DNA of 64,000 nt, taken from contig NZ_CP085840.1 of NCBI RefSeq assembly GCF_020715685.1, positions 1,612,001 to 1,676,000 on the forward strand. The letters are read 5' to 3'. This DNA comes from Dermatobacter hominis. GTDB lineage: Bacteria; Actinomycetota; Acidimicrobiia; Acidimicrobiales; Microtrichaceae. Below the pieces are notes generated by a model that was given only the letters and a program-made list of their open reading frames with translations, made no database searches and was not told the DNA's origin. This document shows positions 33,323-42,468 of the stretch, one piece after another (the first letter of the stretch is position 1; every line of letters starts with the position of its first letter). A program made the translations under genes and the position numbers.

Positions 33323-34740
33323 CAGGCCCCGTCCCCGCCCGCGCCCTGCGCGGCAGCGTGGACCCGGCGGCGGTAGCGCACCCGGCAGGGCTGGGCGAGC
33401 TGCACCACCATCTTCGAGTGGTCGTTCCGGTACGTCTCGGGCGGCTGCGCCGGCTCGAGCTCCCAGTCGCGGAGCAGCACGCAGAAGATCGTCTTGAGCT
33501 GCATCAGCGCGAAGGCGGCGCCCACGCAGCGGTGGCGTCCGGCCCCGAACGGGATCCAGTTCCACGGGTTGTCGAGGTCGTCCTGGCGGGGCTCGATGTA
33601 GCGGCTCGGGTCGAACCGGTCCGGGTCCTCGAACGCGCCCTCCAGCCGGTTCGACACCGCGATCGACGTACCGACGAGCTTGCCCGGCGGCACCGTGTAG
33701 CCCTCGACCTCGAGCGGCTCGACGACCTTCCGCAGGAGCAGGATCAGGGGCGGGTGCAGGCGGAGCGCCTCCTTGATCGAGCTCTCGAGCCACGGCACCT
33801 CGCGCAGGTCCTGGTAGGTGATCTCACCGCCACCGGCCTCGGCCAGCGCGTCCATCTCGGCGACCACCTCCGCCATCACCTCGGGGTTGCGGAGCAGCTC
33901 GATGATCACCCACGCCGCGGTGCCCGACGTCGTGTGGTGCCCGGCGAACATCATCGAGATGAACATGCCGGTGATGATGTCGGCGGAGAACTGCTCGACC
34001 CCGTGCTCGTCCTTGATCGACATCAGCACGTCGACCAGGTCCATCTCGTCCTTGTCGGCGGGGAGGCCCTCCTGACGCCGCTTGTCCATGATCGCCTCGA
34101 TGCGCTCGACCAGCGCGGCCCGGGCGGCGTCGCGCCGGCGGAAGCTCTCGATGTCGGCGTACGCGTCGACGTAGGCGATGGCGTCGGTGCCCTGCTCGAG
34201 GTCGTGGAACAGGTGGGCGACCTCGACGTCGAGCTCCTCACGGAACTTCGGGCCGATCAGGCACGACGTCGACGTGTAGATGAACAGCTCGGCCGTGAAG
34301 TCGAGCAGGTCGATCTCGCCCTCGTCGTCCCACCGGTCGAGCATCCGCTCGATCTCCGCGGTGATCGTCGCCGCGTGGCCTCGCATGAACTTGTCGCGCA
34401 GCGACTGGTTGTGCAGCGCCCGGCGTCGCTCCTCGGGGCTGGCGTCGAACACGACGCCCTCGCCGAAGATGGGCGTCATGAACGGGTAGGCCGCGGCCTG
34501 GTCGAGCTCGTCGTCGGACGCGCGGAAGAAGATCTCGTTCGCCTCGGCGCCCGTCAGGAGGACGACCTCCTTGTCGGCCAGGCGGAACTCGCCGACGTCA
34601 CCGCACTCGTCCCGGGTCCGGCGCATCAGCCCGATGGGGTCGACGCGGAGCTCTTCCAGGTGGCCGGTCCCGCCGTCGTCGCCCGACACCTTCGGGATGT
34701 CGGCGTCGGTCGAGCTGTCGGTGGTCAGGGTGTCGGTCAT
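33322..34740 (-). CDS. cyp51: Cytochrome P450, CYP51 (sterol 14-alpha-demethylase) family
   Basis: A 472-residue soluble haem monooxygenase. The I-helix reads MFISMMFAGHHTTSGTAAW, the ExxR motif is KEALRLHPPL, and the haem loop is FGAGRHRCVGAAFALMQLK; the C-terminal PPETYRNDHSKMVVQLAQP is close to M. tuberculosis CYP51. It has an acidic N-terminal extension of about 20 residues not seen there. No sterol biosynthesis genes are present, so its native substrate (an isoprenoid or an environmental sterol) is unknown. Cotranscribed with its ferredoxin and an upstream SDR. Confidence 0.92.
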   Translation of the reverse strand: MTDTLTTDSSTDADIPKVSGDDGGTGHLEELRVDPIGLMRRTRDECGDVGEFRLADKEVVLLTGAEANEIFFRASDDELDQAAAYPFMTPIFGEGVVFDASPEERRRALHNQSLRDKFMRGHAATITAEIERMLDRWDDEGEIDLLDFTAELFIYTSTSCLIGPKFREELDVEVAHLFHDLEQGTDAIAYVDAYADIESFRRRDAARAALVERIEAIMDKRRQEGLPADKDEMDLVDVLMSIKDEHGVEQFSADIITGMFISMMFAGHHTTSGTAAWVIIELLRNPEVMAEVVAEMDALAEAGGGEITYQDLREVPWLESSIKEALRLHPPLILLLRKVVEPLEVEGYTVPPGKLVGTSIAVSNRLEGAFEDPDRFDPSRYIEPRQDDLDNPWNWIPFGAGRHRCVGAAFALMQLKTIFCVLLRDWELEPAQPPETYRNDHSKMVVQLAQPCRVRYRRRVHAAAQGAGGDGA

Positions 34741-35597
34741 CGCTCCCCCTCGGGTCGTGTCTCGTCCGCGGCGTCGGGTGGGGCCGACGCCTGCGGTCCG
34801 TACTCGGCGAGCACCGTGTCGGCCGGCGCGGCCACCGGCGCCTCGGGCTGCACCTCGAGCAGCGCGTACCGGGTGCCCTTCGGCGCCGACACGACGGCCA
34901 GCACGGCCTGCGCGAACTCGCTCGGGCGGATGGCGCCGTCGTGGCGCAGCAGCCCCCAGCGGTACCACGAGCCGACCACGGTCTCGATCGTGTCGGCGTC
35001 CCACGTCGTGCCCTGCTCGGTGCTCGACGGGCCGGGCCGGACGATGCCGACGCGCACGCCGGTCCCCTCGCACTCCATGGCCATGGCCCGGGCGTAGCCC
35101 TCGAGCCCCGCCTTCGACGCGACGTAGGCGGCCATGTACGTCCGGGGGTCCTGGGCCACCTCGGAGGTCACGAACACGACGTCGCCGCGCTGGCGGGCGA
35201 CCATGTGGGGCACGAGCTCGTGGACGAGCGACTGGGCGCCGAGCAGGTTGACCTGGAGCTGGCGGTGGAACTCGTCGGGGTCGGCCAGCGTGGTGATCGG
35301 CTGCACGTCGCCGGCGTTCGAGACGAGGATCTCGATCGGCCCGAGCTCGTCCTCGGCCCGGGCGGCGAACGTGCGGATCGACGCGGCATCGGTCAGGTCG
35401 AGCGGCACGGCCAGGGCCTGGCCGCCGTCGGCGGTGATCTTGGCCACCAGCTCCTCGAGCCGGTCGAGCCGGCGGGCGCCGACGACCACGGGGTGGCCCG
35501 CCGCGGCGAGGGCGGTGGCGATCGCCGTGCCGTGGCCGGACGAGGCGCCGGTGACGACGGCGGCGCGGCGCTCGGGGTGCGGTTCGAAGCGCGGCAT
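34737..35597 (-). CDS. Short-chain dehydrogenase/reductase
   Basis: A 286-residue SDR with cofactor motif TGASSGHG (residues 17-24), NAG near 92, catalytic YVASK near 163-167 and a C-terminal Pro/Ala-rich tail. It lies between the two P450 genes and overlaps the CYP51 gene by four bases; in the comparable mycobacterial gene order an SDR lies in the same place. It presumably oxidises or reduces a P450 product. Confidence 0.9.
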   Translation of the reverse strand: MPRFEPHPERRAAVVTGASSGHGTAIATALAAAGHPVVVGARRLDRLEELVAKITADGGQALAVPLDLTDAASIRTFAARAEDELGPIEILVSNAGDVQPITTLADPDEFHRQLQVNLLGAQSLVHELVPHMVARQRGDVVFVTSEVAQDPRTYMAAYVASKAGLEGYARAMAMECEGTGVRVGIVRPGPSSTEQGTTWDADTIETVVGSWYRWGLLRHDGAIRPSEFAQAVLAVVSAPKGTRYALLEVQPEAPVAAPADTVLAEYGPQASAPPDAADETRPEGER

Positions 35598-36847
35598 CAG
35601 GCGTCCCCTCCCGTGGGCGTGGCGCGGGGCGGCCCGCTCCTGGCCGACACCGAGGTCGGGACCCGGGCGAAGCCCCGCACGTTGACGGAGTGGACCCGCT
35701 CGATGCCGTCGGGGTCGATGTCGTAGCCGTCGAACGCAGCGATCAGCTCCTCGAGCGCGACCCTCGCCTCGAGCCGGGCGAGCGAGGCGCCGAGGCAGAA
35801 GTGGCGGCCGAAGCCGAAGCTGGCGAGCTGCGGCAGCGGCTCGGGCCGGTCGAGGTCGTAGGAGTCGGCGTCCGAGAACACCCTCGGGTCCCGGTTGGCC
35901 GAGCCCGCCAGCAGCAGCACCCGGTCGCCGGCCGGGATCACCTCGTCGTACCAGGGGATGTCGACGAGCGCGAGGCGGGCGAGCATCTGCGACGAGGTGT
36001 CGTAGCGGAGCGTCTCCTCGATCCACGTCGGGATCCGGCCGGGGTCGGCGAACGGCTTGGCCCGCTGGTCGGGGTTGCGCCACGCCCAGTACCAGGCGTT
36101 GGCGAGCAGCTTGGTGGTGGTCTCGTTGCCGGCGACGACCATGAGGAAGAGGAAGCCGATGATCTCGTCGTCGGTGAGGCGGTCGCCGTCGACCTCCACC
36201 GCCAGCAGCGCCGAGGTCAGGTCGTCGGTCGGCCGGGCCCGCCGCTGGGCGAGCATGTCGGAGTAGTAGACGACCAGATCGAGCGCGGCGGCCGCCCCCT
36301 CGGGCGGCACGTCGCGGATGCCCTCCTCGCGGTGCACCAGCAGGTCGCTGAGCCGGCGCAGCTCCTCGCGGTCCTCGACCGGCACGCCCATGAGCTCGGA
36401 GATCACGTCCATCGGGAGCCGGCCGGCGAAGTCGGCGATGAAGTCCAGGTCGTCGGGCGTCTCGCGCATGCGGTCGATGTAGGACCGGGCGATCTCCCGG
36501 ATGCGCGGCTCCTGTGCCGCGACCCGGCGGGGCGTGAATCCCTTGGAGACGAGGCCCCGCATGCGGCCGTGCATCGGGGGGTCCATGCCCAGGAACGACA
36601 TGGTCTTGTGGGCGTGCGGTCCGGAGGCCGACGGGTCGAGCGAGACGCCGTGGGAGTTGGAGAGCCGCTCGAAGTCGCGGAACCCCTCGATCACGTCGGC
36701 GTGGCGCGAGACCGCCCAGAAGCCGAGCTCGTCGTTGCGGTACAGCGGCGCCTCCTCGCGGAGGCGCTCGTAGGTCGGGTACGGGTCCTCGTGGATCTCG
36801 TACGCGTACGGGTCGTACGTGACGGCGTCGCTCGTCGTGGCGCTCAT
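35597..36847 (-). CDS. Cytochrome P450
   Basis: A 416-residue soluble P450 of actinobacterial type, related in position to CYP123. The I-helix has AGNETTTKLLANAWY, ExxR is EETLRYD, and the haem loop is FGFGRHFCLGASLARLEAR. The substrate-recognition segments offer no specific clue. Its stop overlaps the SDR start by one base (TGATG). Electrons likely come from the same ferredoxin used by CYP51. Confidence 0.92.
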   Translation of the reverse strand: MSATTSDAVTYDPYAYEIHEDPYPTYERLREEAPLYRNDELGFWAVSRHADVIEGFRDFERLSNSHGVSLDPSASGPHAHKTMSFLGMDPPMHGRMRGLVSKGFTPRRVAAQEPRIREIARSYIDRMRETPDDLDFIADFAGRLPMDVISELMGVPVEDREELRRLSDLLVHREEGIRDVPPEGAAAALDLVVYYSDMLAQRRARPTDDLTSALLAVEVDGDRLTDDEIIGFLFLMVVAGNETTTKLLANAWYWAWRNPDQRAKPFADPGRIPTWIEETLRYDTSSQMLARLALVDIPWYDEVIPAGDRVLLLAGSANRDPRVFSDADSYDLDRPEPLPQLASFGFGRHFCLGASLARLEARVALEELIAAFDGYDIDPDGIERVHSVNVRGFARVPTSVSARSGPPRATPTGGDA

Positions 36848-36877
36848 GGTCCCCCCGTCTGTCGATCTCGTCGTCGG

Positions 36878-37453
36878 CTAGCGGACGACCAGGTCCGCGG
36901 TGCGGGCGAGCCGCTCCGGCAGGTCCGCGTAGTCCAGGTGCCCCATCCCGGCCTGGAGCATGGCGCCCGAGACCGCGAACTCGAGCGTGGTCAGCACCGC
37001 CGGGTCGGCGGCGTCCCCCAGCGCCCGCTGGAGGCGGTGGCGCCACGTGAGCCCGATCCGGTCGCGCAGCACCTTGACGTCGGCGTCGTTCGACAGCATC
37101 GCCACCGTGCACGCCGCCGCCAGCTCGGGCTCGTCGGCGACGAGCAGCGCCATCTCGGACAGCGTCGACGCCACCCGCGACGACGCCGAGCGGCGACCGT
37201 CGAGCCGCGTCTCCGGGAGGGACTCGAGCCGGCGCCAGAAGACCTCGGTGACCAGGTGCTCGCGCGAGGCGAAGTAGTTGTACGCGGTCGCCGGGGCGAC
37301 GCCCGCCCGCTTGGCCACGTTGCGGACGGTCAGGCCGTCGTAGCCGACCGAGCGCAGCTCCTCGACCGCGGCGTCCACCAGGCGCTGCACCGTCTGGGCC
37401 TGGCGGTCCGAGAGGTGGCGCCGTGGGGTGAGGGCGACGACGGAGTTGGACAT
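36878..37453 (-). CDS. TetR family regulator of the P450 island
   Basis: A 191-residue regulator. The HTH near residues 20-65 has the classic recognition helix GVAPATAYNYFASREHL; the remainder is a helical ligand domain. It is the first gene of the minus-strand island, 30 bases before the P450, and probably represses the whole run to 27964. Minus-strand TACGTT (37462-37467) lies eight bases before its ATG, a leaderless-type start. A repeated TGGAC (37455-37473 region) could be part of its operator. Confidence 0.88.
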   Translation of the reverse strand: MSNSVVALTPRRHLSDRQAQTVQRLVDAAVEELRSVGYDGLTVRNVAKRAGVAPATAYNYFASREHLVTEVFWRRLESLPETRLDGRRSASSRVASTLSEMALLVADEPELAAACTVAMLSNDADVKVLRDRIGLTWRHRLQRALGDAADPAVLTTLEFAVSGAMLQAGMGHLDYADLPERLARTADLVVR

Positions 37454-37461
37454 CTGTCCAG

Positions 37462-37467
37462 AACGTA
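37462..37467 (-). promoter_or_regulatory. Probable -10 box of the TetR/P450 island
   Basis: Minus-strand TACGTT, eight bases before ATG 37453, flanked by two TGGAC copies that could be bound by the regulator. Confidence 0.45.
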
Positions 37468-37487
37468 GTCCACTTCGCCCGCCGGCG

Positions 37488-38576
<1,089 letters not shown>

Positions 38577-38582
38577 GGCACG

Positions 38583-38652
38583 GACCTCACGCGACCGTCC
38601 TCCACGCGACGGACCTCACGGCGCCCTCACGCGACGGTCCCCCGACCGGCCT
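38583..38652. repeat. Degenerate CCTCACGCGAC repeats in an intergenic gap
   Basis: The gap between the deacetylase start and the end of the hydrolase gene holds about four imperfect copies of CCTCACGCGACSGTCC. They may be regulatory or simple sequence; nothing else is seen here. Confidence 0.4.
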
Positions 38653-39851
38653 CACCCGGCGGCGACCTCGGGCGACAGGTCGTGCGCCCCGAGCCACGCC
38701 GAGCAGATGCCGACCGCCTCGGCGAGCTTGGGCCGCTGGTCGGTGCCGTCGGGCCCGGTGCCCAGGTAGTAGTGCGTGGCGCCCTCGACGACGTGCAGCT
38801 CCTTGTCGTCGTGGTGGACCGCGGCGAACAGCGACCGGCCCATCTCCGGGTAGCAGACGTCGTCCGCGCCGTTGGACAGAACGAGCACGGGGACGTCGAT
38901 CGCCGCCGCGCAGCGCAGCCCGTCGGCCGGGGCCTCGTCGAGGCTCCACTGGCTCAGCCAGCTCCGCAGCGTGCAGAAGCGGGCCAGGCCGACCGGGCCG
39001 TTGTTCACCAGGACCGGATCGCCCAGGTACGACTGGCCCACCTGGCGCCCGTTGGGGTCGATCGTGCCGTCGAGCACCGCCGGGTCGGCCATCGTGCCGT
39101 GGACGACGAAGCCCCGCTCCTCGTCCGGTCGGCCGGCGTCGCGCAGCCGCTCGAGCTCGGCCCGGACCCACCGGGTGATGCGCCGGTTCCGCTCCTCCTG
39201 GGCCGCGCGATAGCCCGCCAGCCACCCCCGGTCGTACGGCGGTCCGGGGGCGTCGGGGCCGTAGAGGTCCCACTGCGGGTCGCGCAGCTCGGGATCGGCC
39301 TCGTCGACGATCGCCGGGTCGAGCGAGTCGGTCAGCACGCCGTGGCGGCTCGGGTGGGCGGCCAGCAGCATCACGGCGTCGGCCGGGATCAGGTCCGACG
39401 CGGTCAGGTCGGGCGGGTCGCCCCACGGCGTCGAGGTGATCGACGGCCGCTCGGCCTGCTCCTGGTAGAGCAGCGACAACGAGCCCCCGCCGCTCCACCC
39501 CGCGAGCACGACCCTGGAGTAGCCGAGGCGCTCCTTGGCGTCCGCGACGGCGGCCCGCAGGTCGAGCACCACCTTCTCCATGATCAGCGCCGAGTCCGAC
39601 CGGTAGCGGCTGTTGCAGTAGATGACGTGGTGGCCGGCCTTGGCGAGCGCCCGGACCATCGGCAGGTACGCCCCGGCACCGATGGGGTGCATGAACAGCA
39701 GCACCGTGTCGGACGGGACGCCGACCGGCCGGTACAGGTAGGACTCGAGCACGACGACGCCCTCGGGTCCGCCGTAGGTGTCCTTGAAGGCGGCCTGCTC
39801 CAGGTAGACGAGCGGGTACGCGACGAGCTCGACCTCGATCCGAGCGCTCAC
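38652..39851 (-). CDS. Alpha/beta hydrolase
   Basis: A 399-residue alpha/beta hydrolase with nucleophile elbow AGWSGGGS near residue 119, oxyanion strand LLFMHPIGAGAYL near 49-60, and a His in GATHYYLGT near the end. A long insertion of about 150 residues with QWDLYGPDAPG forms a lid. It is coupled to the VOC gene (four-base overlap), which together with the flavin monooxygenase could be a hydroxylation, cleavage and hydrolysis sequence. Substrate unknown. Confidence 0.83.
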   Translation of the reverse strand: MSARIEVELVAYPLVYLEQAAFKDTYGGPEGVVVLESYLYRPVGVPSDTVLLFMHPIGAGAYLPMVRALAKAGHHVIYCNSRYRSDSALIMEKVVLDLRAAVADAKERLGYSRVVLAGWSGGGSLSLLYQEQAERPSITSTPWGDPPDLTASDLIPADAVMLLAAHPSRHGVLTDSLDPAIVDEADPELRDPQWDLYGPDAPGPPYDRGWLAGYRAAQEERNRRITRWVRAELERLRDAGRPDEERGFVVHGTMADPAVLDGTIDPNGRQVGQSYLGDPVLVNNGPVGLARFCTLRSWLSQWSLDEAPADGLRCAAAIDVPVLVLSNGADDVCYPEMGRSLFAAVHHDDKELHVVEGATHYYLGTGPDGTDQRPKLAEAVGICSAWLGAHDLSPEVAAG

Positions 39852-40543
39852 GGCGCGTCCGCCAGGCGGACGGGTGGGTCGGGGGTGCTGGCCGCCGCGG
39901 TCACCTCGTCGTCGGTCAGGGTGACCATGAACGCCAGCTCCTCTGGCGGGTAGCCCATCTGCGGCATCGCCGGGTCGATCGCCGCCTGGGCCACGGGCTC
40001 TGTCGGCCGGGCGTACGGCGCCGGGTCGACGTAGCGGCGGACGTCGTCGGGGGTCATGCCGATCGCCTCGCACACGGCGGGGTCGACCCAGGCCCGGTGG
40101 TCGACGGGCACCTCGGAGAACGCCGCCTCGAGCGTCAGGCCCTCGGGGCCGGCGAAGTAGATGGAGTGGCACATGCCGTGGTCGATCGGGCCGAACGTGA
40201 CCACGCCGTTGGAGCGGAGCCGGTCGCGCATGCCGAGCAGCTCGTCCATCGACCCGACCTCGAACGCGAGGTGCTGCATCGTGCCGGGCGCGCTGATGCC
40301 CGCGCCGGTGCCCGAGTGCGTCACGCCGACCGTGGACTCGACGTCCTCGACGCCGGGGACCTGCACGAAGCTCAGCAGGCAGTGGTCGCTGAGCCGCACG
40401 AACCCGTGCCACGCCCCCTCGACGCCGTGCATGTCGAACAGCGCCACGAGCGGCGCGCCCATGACCTGCGTGAAGAACTCGACCTGGCCCTTCATGTCCT
40501 TCGTGGACACGGCCAGGTGGTGGACGCCGATCGGTGTCGTCAT
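39848..40543 (-). CDS. VOC family (glyoxalase/extradiol dioxygenase-like) protein
   Basis: A 231-residue protein with two beta-alpha-beta-beta-beta modules. Candidate metal ligands are visible: His in GVHHLAVST at the first strand, His in MQHLAFEV, and Glu in GLTLEAAF, the usual His-His-Glu of extradiol dioxygenases, although dihydroxy-ring contacts are not certain. A C-terminal 50-residue extension is unusual. ATG 40543 lies 31 bases from a TetR-type operator overlapping a TATGCT -10 box, so the gene is under the regulator beside it. Confidence 0.82.
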   Translation of the reverse strand: MTTPIGVHHLAVSTKDMKGQVEFFTQVMGAPLVALFDMHGVEGAWHGFVRLSDHCLLSFVQVPGVEDVESTVGVTHSGTGAGISAPGTMQHLAFEVGSMDELLGMRDRLRSNGVVTFGPIDHGMCHSIYFAGPEGLTLEAAFSEVPVDHRAWVDPAVCEAIGMTPDDVRRYVDPAPYARPTEPVAQAAIDPAMPQMGYPPEELAFMVTLTDDEVTAAASTPDPPVRLADAP

Positions 40544-40573
40544 GACGGGACCCCCCGGTTGCTCGTCGTGGTC

Positions 40574-40592
40574 AGCATAAGCCCGCTTACGG
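40574..40592 (-). promoter_or_regulatory. TetR-type operator over a -10 box, VOC/hydrolase promoter
   Basis: Minus strand CCGTAAGCGGGCTTATGCT has a perfect inverted repeat (TAAGC-2-GCTTA) overlapping a TATGCT -10 hexamer. It closely matches the site upstream of the monooxygenase at 42370-42388 and overlaps the TetR stop codon. Confidence 0.62.
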
Positions 40593-41174
40593 GGTGCCGA
40601 CCGAGGGGCCGGCGGAGCGCCCGAGGCCGTGCAGGACGCGGTCGATGCTGGTCGAGCGCCGGGTCCACGGCGTGTCGAGGCGCACGATCGCCAGCGCGTA
40701 CACGACCTCGGCCTGCAGCTCGGCCGTCGCCCGGTCGACGCCCTGGTCGACGAAGGCGTCGCGGATGAACTCGAGCAGGACGTGGTCGGCGCCCCGGACC
40801 GCCTCGGCCGCGGGCTCGTTGCAGGTGGCCCAGTCGCGCATGGCCCGGTGCAGCGCCCCCATGTGCAGCTGCACGCTGAGCTGCTCCAGGCGCCGGAGCC
40901 GCTCCTCGGCCGGGAGCTCCGACAGGCGCTGCACCGCGAGGCGCGGCTGCTCGTCGCCGAAGAACGACGCCAGCTCGCCGAGGTACTCGGCCATGCCCGA
41001 GAAGTGGTGGTAGAAGCTGCCGGTCGTCCGGCCGGTCCGCTCGCACAGGGCCGCGAGCTTCACCGCCTGGAAGCCGCCCTCGCGCAGCAGGTCCTGGCCC
41101 GCCGCCAGCCACGCGGTCCGGCTGCCGTTGCCGTCCGGTTCCTCGCCGATCGCCGGGTCGCGTCGGTCGGCCAC
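40587..41174 (-). CDS. TetR family regulator of the monooxygenase module
   Basis: A 195-residue TetR protein. The HTH spans roughly residues 20-65 with recognition helix TGRTTGSFYHHFSGMAEY. It is transcribed after the monooxygenase gene, one base from its stop. Two nearly identical palindromes over -10 boxes, one upstream of the monooxygenase and one at its own 3' end upstream of VOC, are its likely operators. The ligand may be the module's substrate. Confidence 0.9.
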   Translation of the reverse strand: MADRRDPAIGEEPDGNGSRTAWLAAGQDLLREGGFQAVKLAALCERTGRTTGSFYHHFSGMAEYLGELASFFGDEQPRLAVQRLSELPAEERLRRLEQLSVQLHMGALHRAMRDWATCNEPAAEAVRGADHVLLEFIRDAFVDQGVDRATAELQAEVVYALAIVRLDTPWTRRSTSIDRVLHGLGRSAGPSVGTP

Positions 41175-41175
41175 C

Positions 41176-42363
41176 TCAGATCCTGTCCGCCGGCCGGAGG
41201 GGCAGGCCGAGCTCGAGCCGGCCGGCGAGCTCGGCCGTGCGGTCCCAGTCGAAGATGACGTGGCCCTTCAGCACCTCGACGTCGCGCTGGAGCCGCTGCA
41301 GCGGCGAGTCCGAGCGGTAGACGCTGGCACCCGCACCGGCGCACACGTCGCCGAGGACCGCGACGGATCGGCGCACCGCGTCTGCGGCCGCCAGGCGCAC
41401 CGCCATCCGGACCGCGATCCCGTCGTCGTCGGCGCCGAACGCGGCCTCGAGGCGGTCGACGGCACCGTCGAGCGCGGCGCGGGCGGCGCGCACGTCGGCG
41501 AGCGCGGTGCCGAGCCGCACGTGCGCCGCCGGCTGGTCCACGGCTCGGTCGCCGAAGCTGTACGCCAGCACCCGCTCCTGCACCCGGGACCGGTAGAGCT
41601 CGACCGCCCGCTCGGCCGCGCCGACCGCAGGCGTCGCCGCGACCAGCGCCAGGACGGCCATGACCGGCAGGTGGGCCATGTCGTGTTCCGGGTCGGGCCC
41701 GCCGGGCGCCAGCAGGTCGTCGGCGAGCACCGTGCGGTGCTCGGGGACGAACGCGCCGTCGACGACCACGGTGTCGGACCCCGTGGCGCGCATGCCCGAC
41801 ATGTGCCAGACGTCCTCGACCACGACGTCCGACATGGGCAGCACGGCGAAGCGGGCCACGAACGCGTCGTCGCGCTCCTCGAGGCCGGTGACCATCACCC
41901 AGTCGGCGTGGCGGACCCCCGTCGCCCACTCCCACCGGCCCCGCACCGTCCAGCCCGGCTCGCCGTCGGGCCCCGCCGCGCGGCGGAGCGACCCGGTCGG
42001 GGCGAGCGGCGCCGGCAGCAGGCCGTATCCCCGGGGACCACCCGAGACCTCGTCCTGGAGCGGCTCGGGGAAGCGCGTGAGCAACCAGTTGTGCAGCACG
42101 AGGAACGACAGCGTCCACGCCGACGCGGGGCAGGCGGTCGCCAGCGTCCGGGTCGTGTCGACCAGCTCGTGGAGGCCCCGACCCTCGCCGCCGCGGTCCC
42201 GCGGCACCGCCATGCGGAACAGGTCGGCGGCGGTCGCCGCCTCCAGCACCGCCGGAGCGAGCTCGCGGAGCTCCTCGGCCTCGATCGCGTGCTCGTCGAG
42301 CACGGCGGCGAGCGCCCGCGCCCGCTCCCCCACGTCCACGACCACGTGTGCGTCCCCCGTCAC
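41176..42363 (-). CDS. Acyl-CoA-dehydrogenase-fold flavin monooxygenase (HsaA/DszC type)
   Basis: A 395-residue protein of the acyl-CoA dehydrogenase superfamily, in the group D flavin monooxygenase branch. It has RMAVPRDRGGEG near residue 55, the mid-domain WEWATGVRHADWVMV and GMRATGSDTVVVDGAFVP strand pair, and a four-helix C-terminal domain. The catalytic Glu of true acyl-CoA dehydrogenases is not seen. Such enzymes hydroxylate phenolics using reduced flavin from a partner reductase, which is not encoded here. GTG 42363 is six bases from a TATGGT -10 box, a leaderless start. Confidence 0.82.
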   Translation of the reverse strand: MTGDAHVVVDVGERARALAAVLDEHAIEAEELRELAPAVLEAATAADLFRMAVPRDRGGEGRGLHELVDTTRTLATACPASAWTLSFLVLHNWLLTRFPEPLQDEVSGGPRGYGLLPAPLAPTGSLRRAAGPDGEPGWTVRGRWEWATGVRHADWVMVTGLEERDDAFVARFAVLPMSDVVVEDVWHMSGMRATGSDTVVVDGAFVPEHRTVLADDLLAPGGPDPEHDMAHLPVMAVLALVAATPAVGAAERAVELYRSRVQERVLAYSFGDRAVDQPAAHVRLGTALADVRAARAALDGAVDRLEAAFGADDDGIAVRMAVRLAAADAVRRSVAVLGDVCAGAGASVYRSDSPLQRLQRDVEVLKGHVIFDWDRTAELAGRLELGLPLRPADRI

Positions 42364-42369
42364 GATGTG

Positions 42370-42388
42370 ACCATAACCCAACTTACGG
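42370..42388 (-). promoter_or_regulatory. TetR-type operator over a -10 box, monooxygenase promoter
   Basis: Minus-strand CCGTAAGTTGGGTTATGGT contains TAA-TTA dyad symmetry and a TATGGT -10 hexamer six bases before GTG 42363. It aligns base for base over most of its length with the site at 40574. Confidence 0.62.
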
Positions 42389-42390
42389 CT

Positions 42391-42437
42391 GCGGCCACCG
42401 TCCCGCGGCCATCCCGTCCCGCGGCCACCGCCGTCCC
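42391..42437. repeat. Three degenerate GCGGCCAYC-GTCCC units
   Basis: Three imperfect direct repeats of 14 to 17 bases (GCGGCCACCGTCCC and variants) occupy the gap between the nitroreductase stop and the monooxygenase promoter. No gene or clear regulator site is seen in them. Confidence 0.4.
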
Positions 42438-42468
42438 GCCCGGCGCCGCCCGGGAGGGCGAGTGGGCG

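Noticed and set aside
27964-37453. Sterol biosynthesis cluster
   Set aside because: CYP51 is present but no squalene epoxidase or cyclase genes are seen, so no sterol pathway is claimed.
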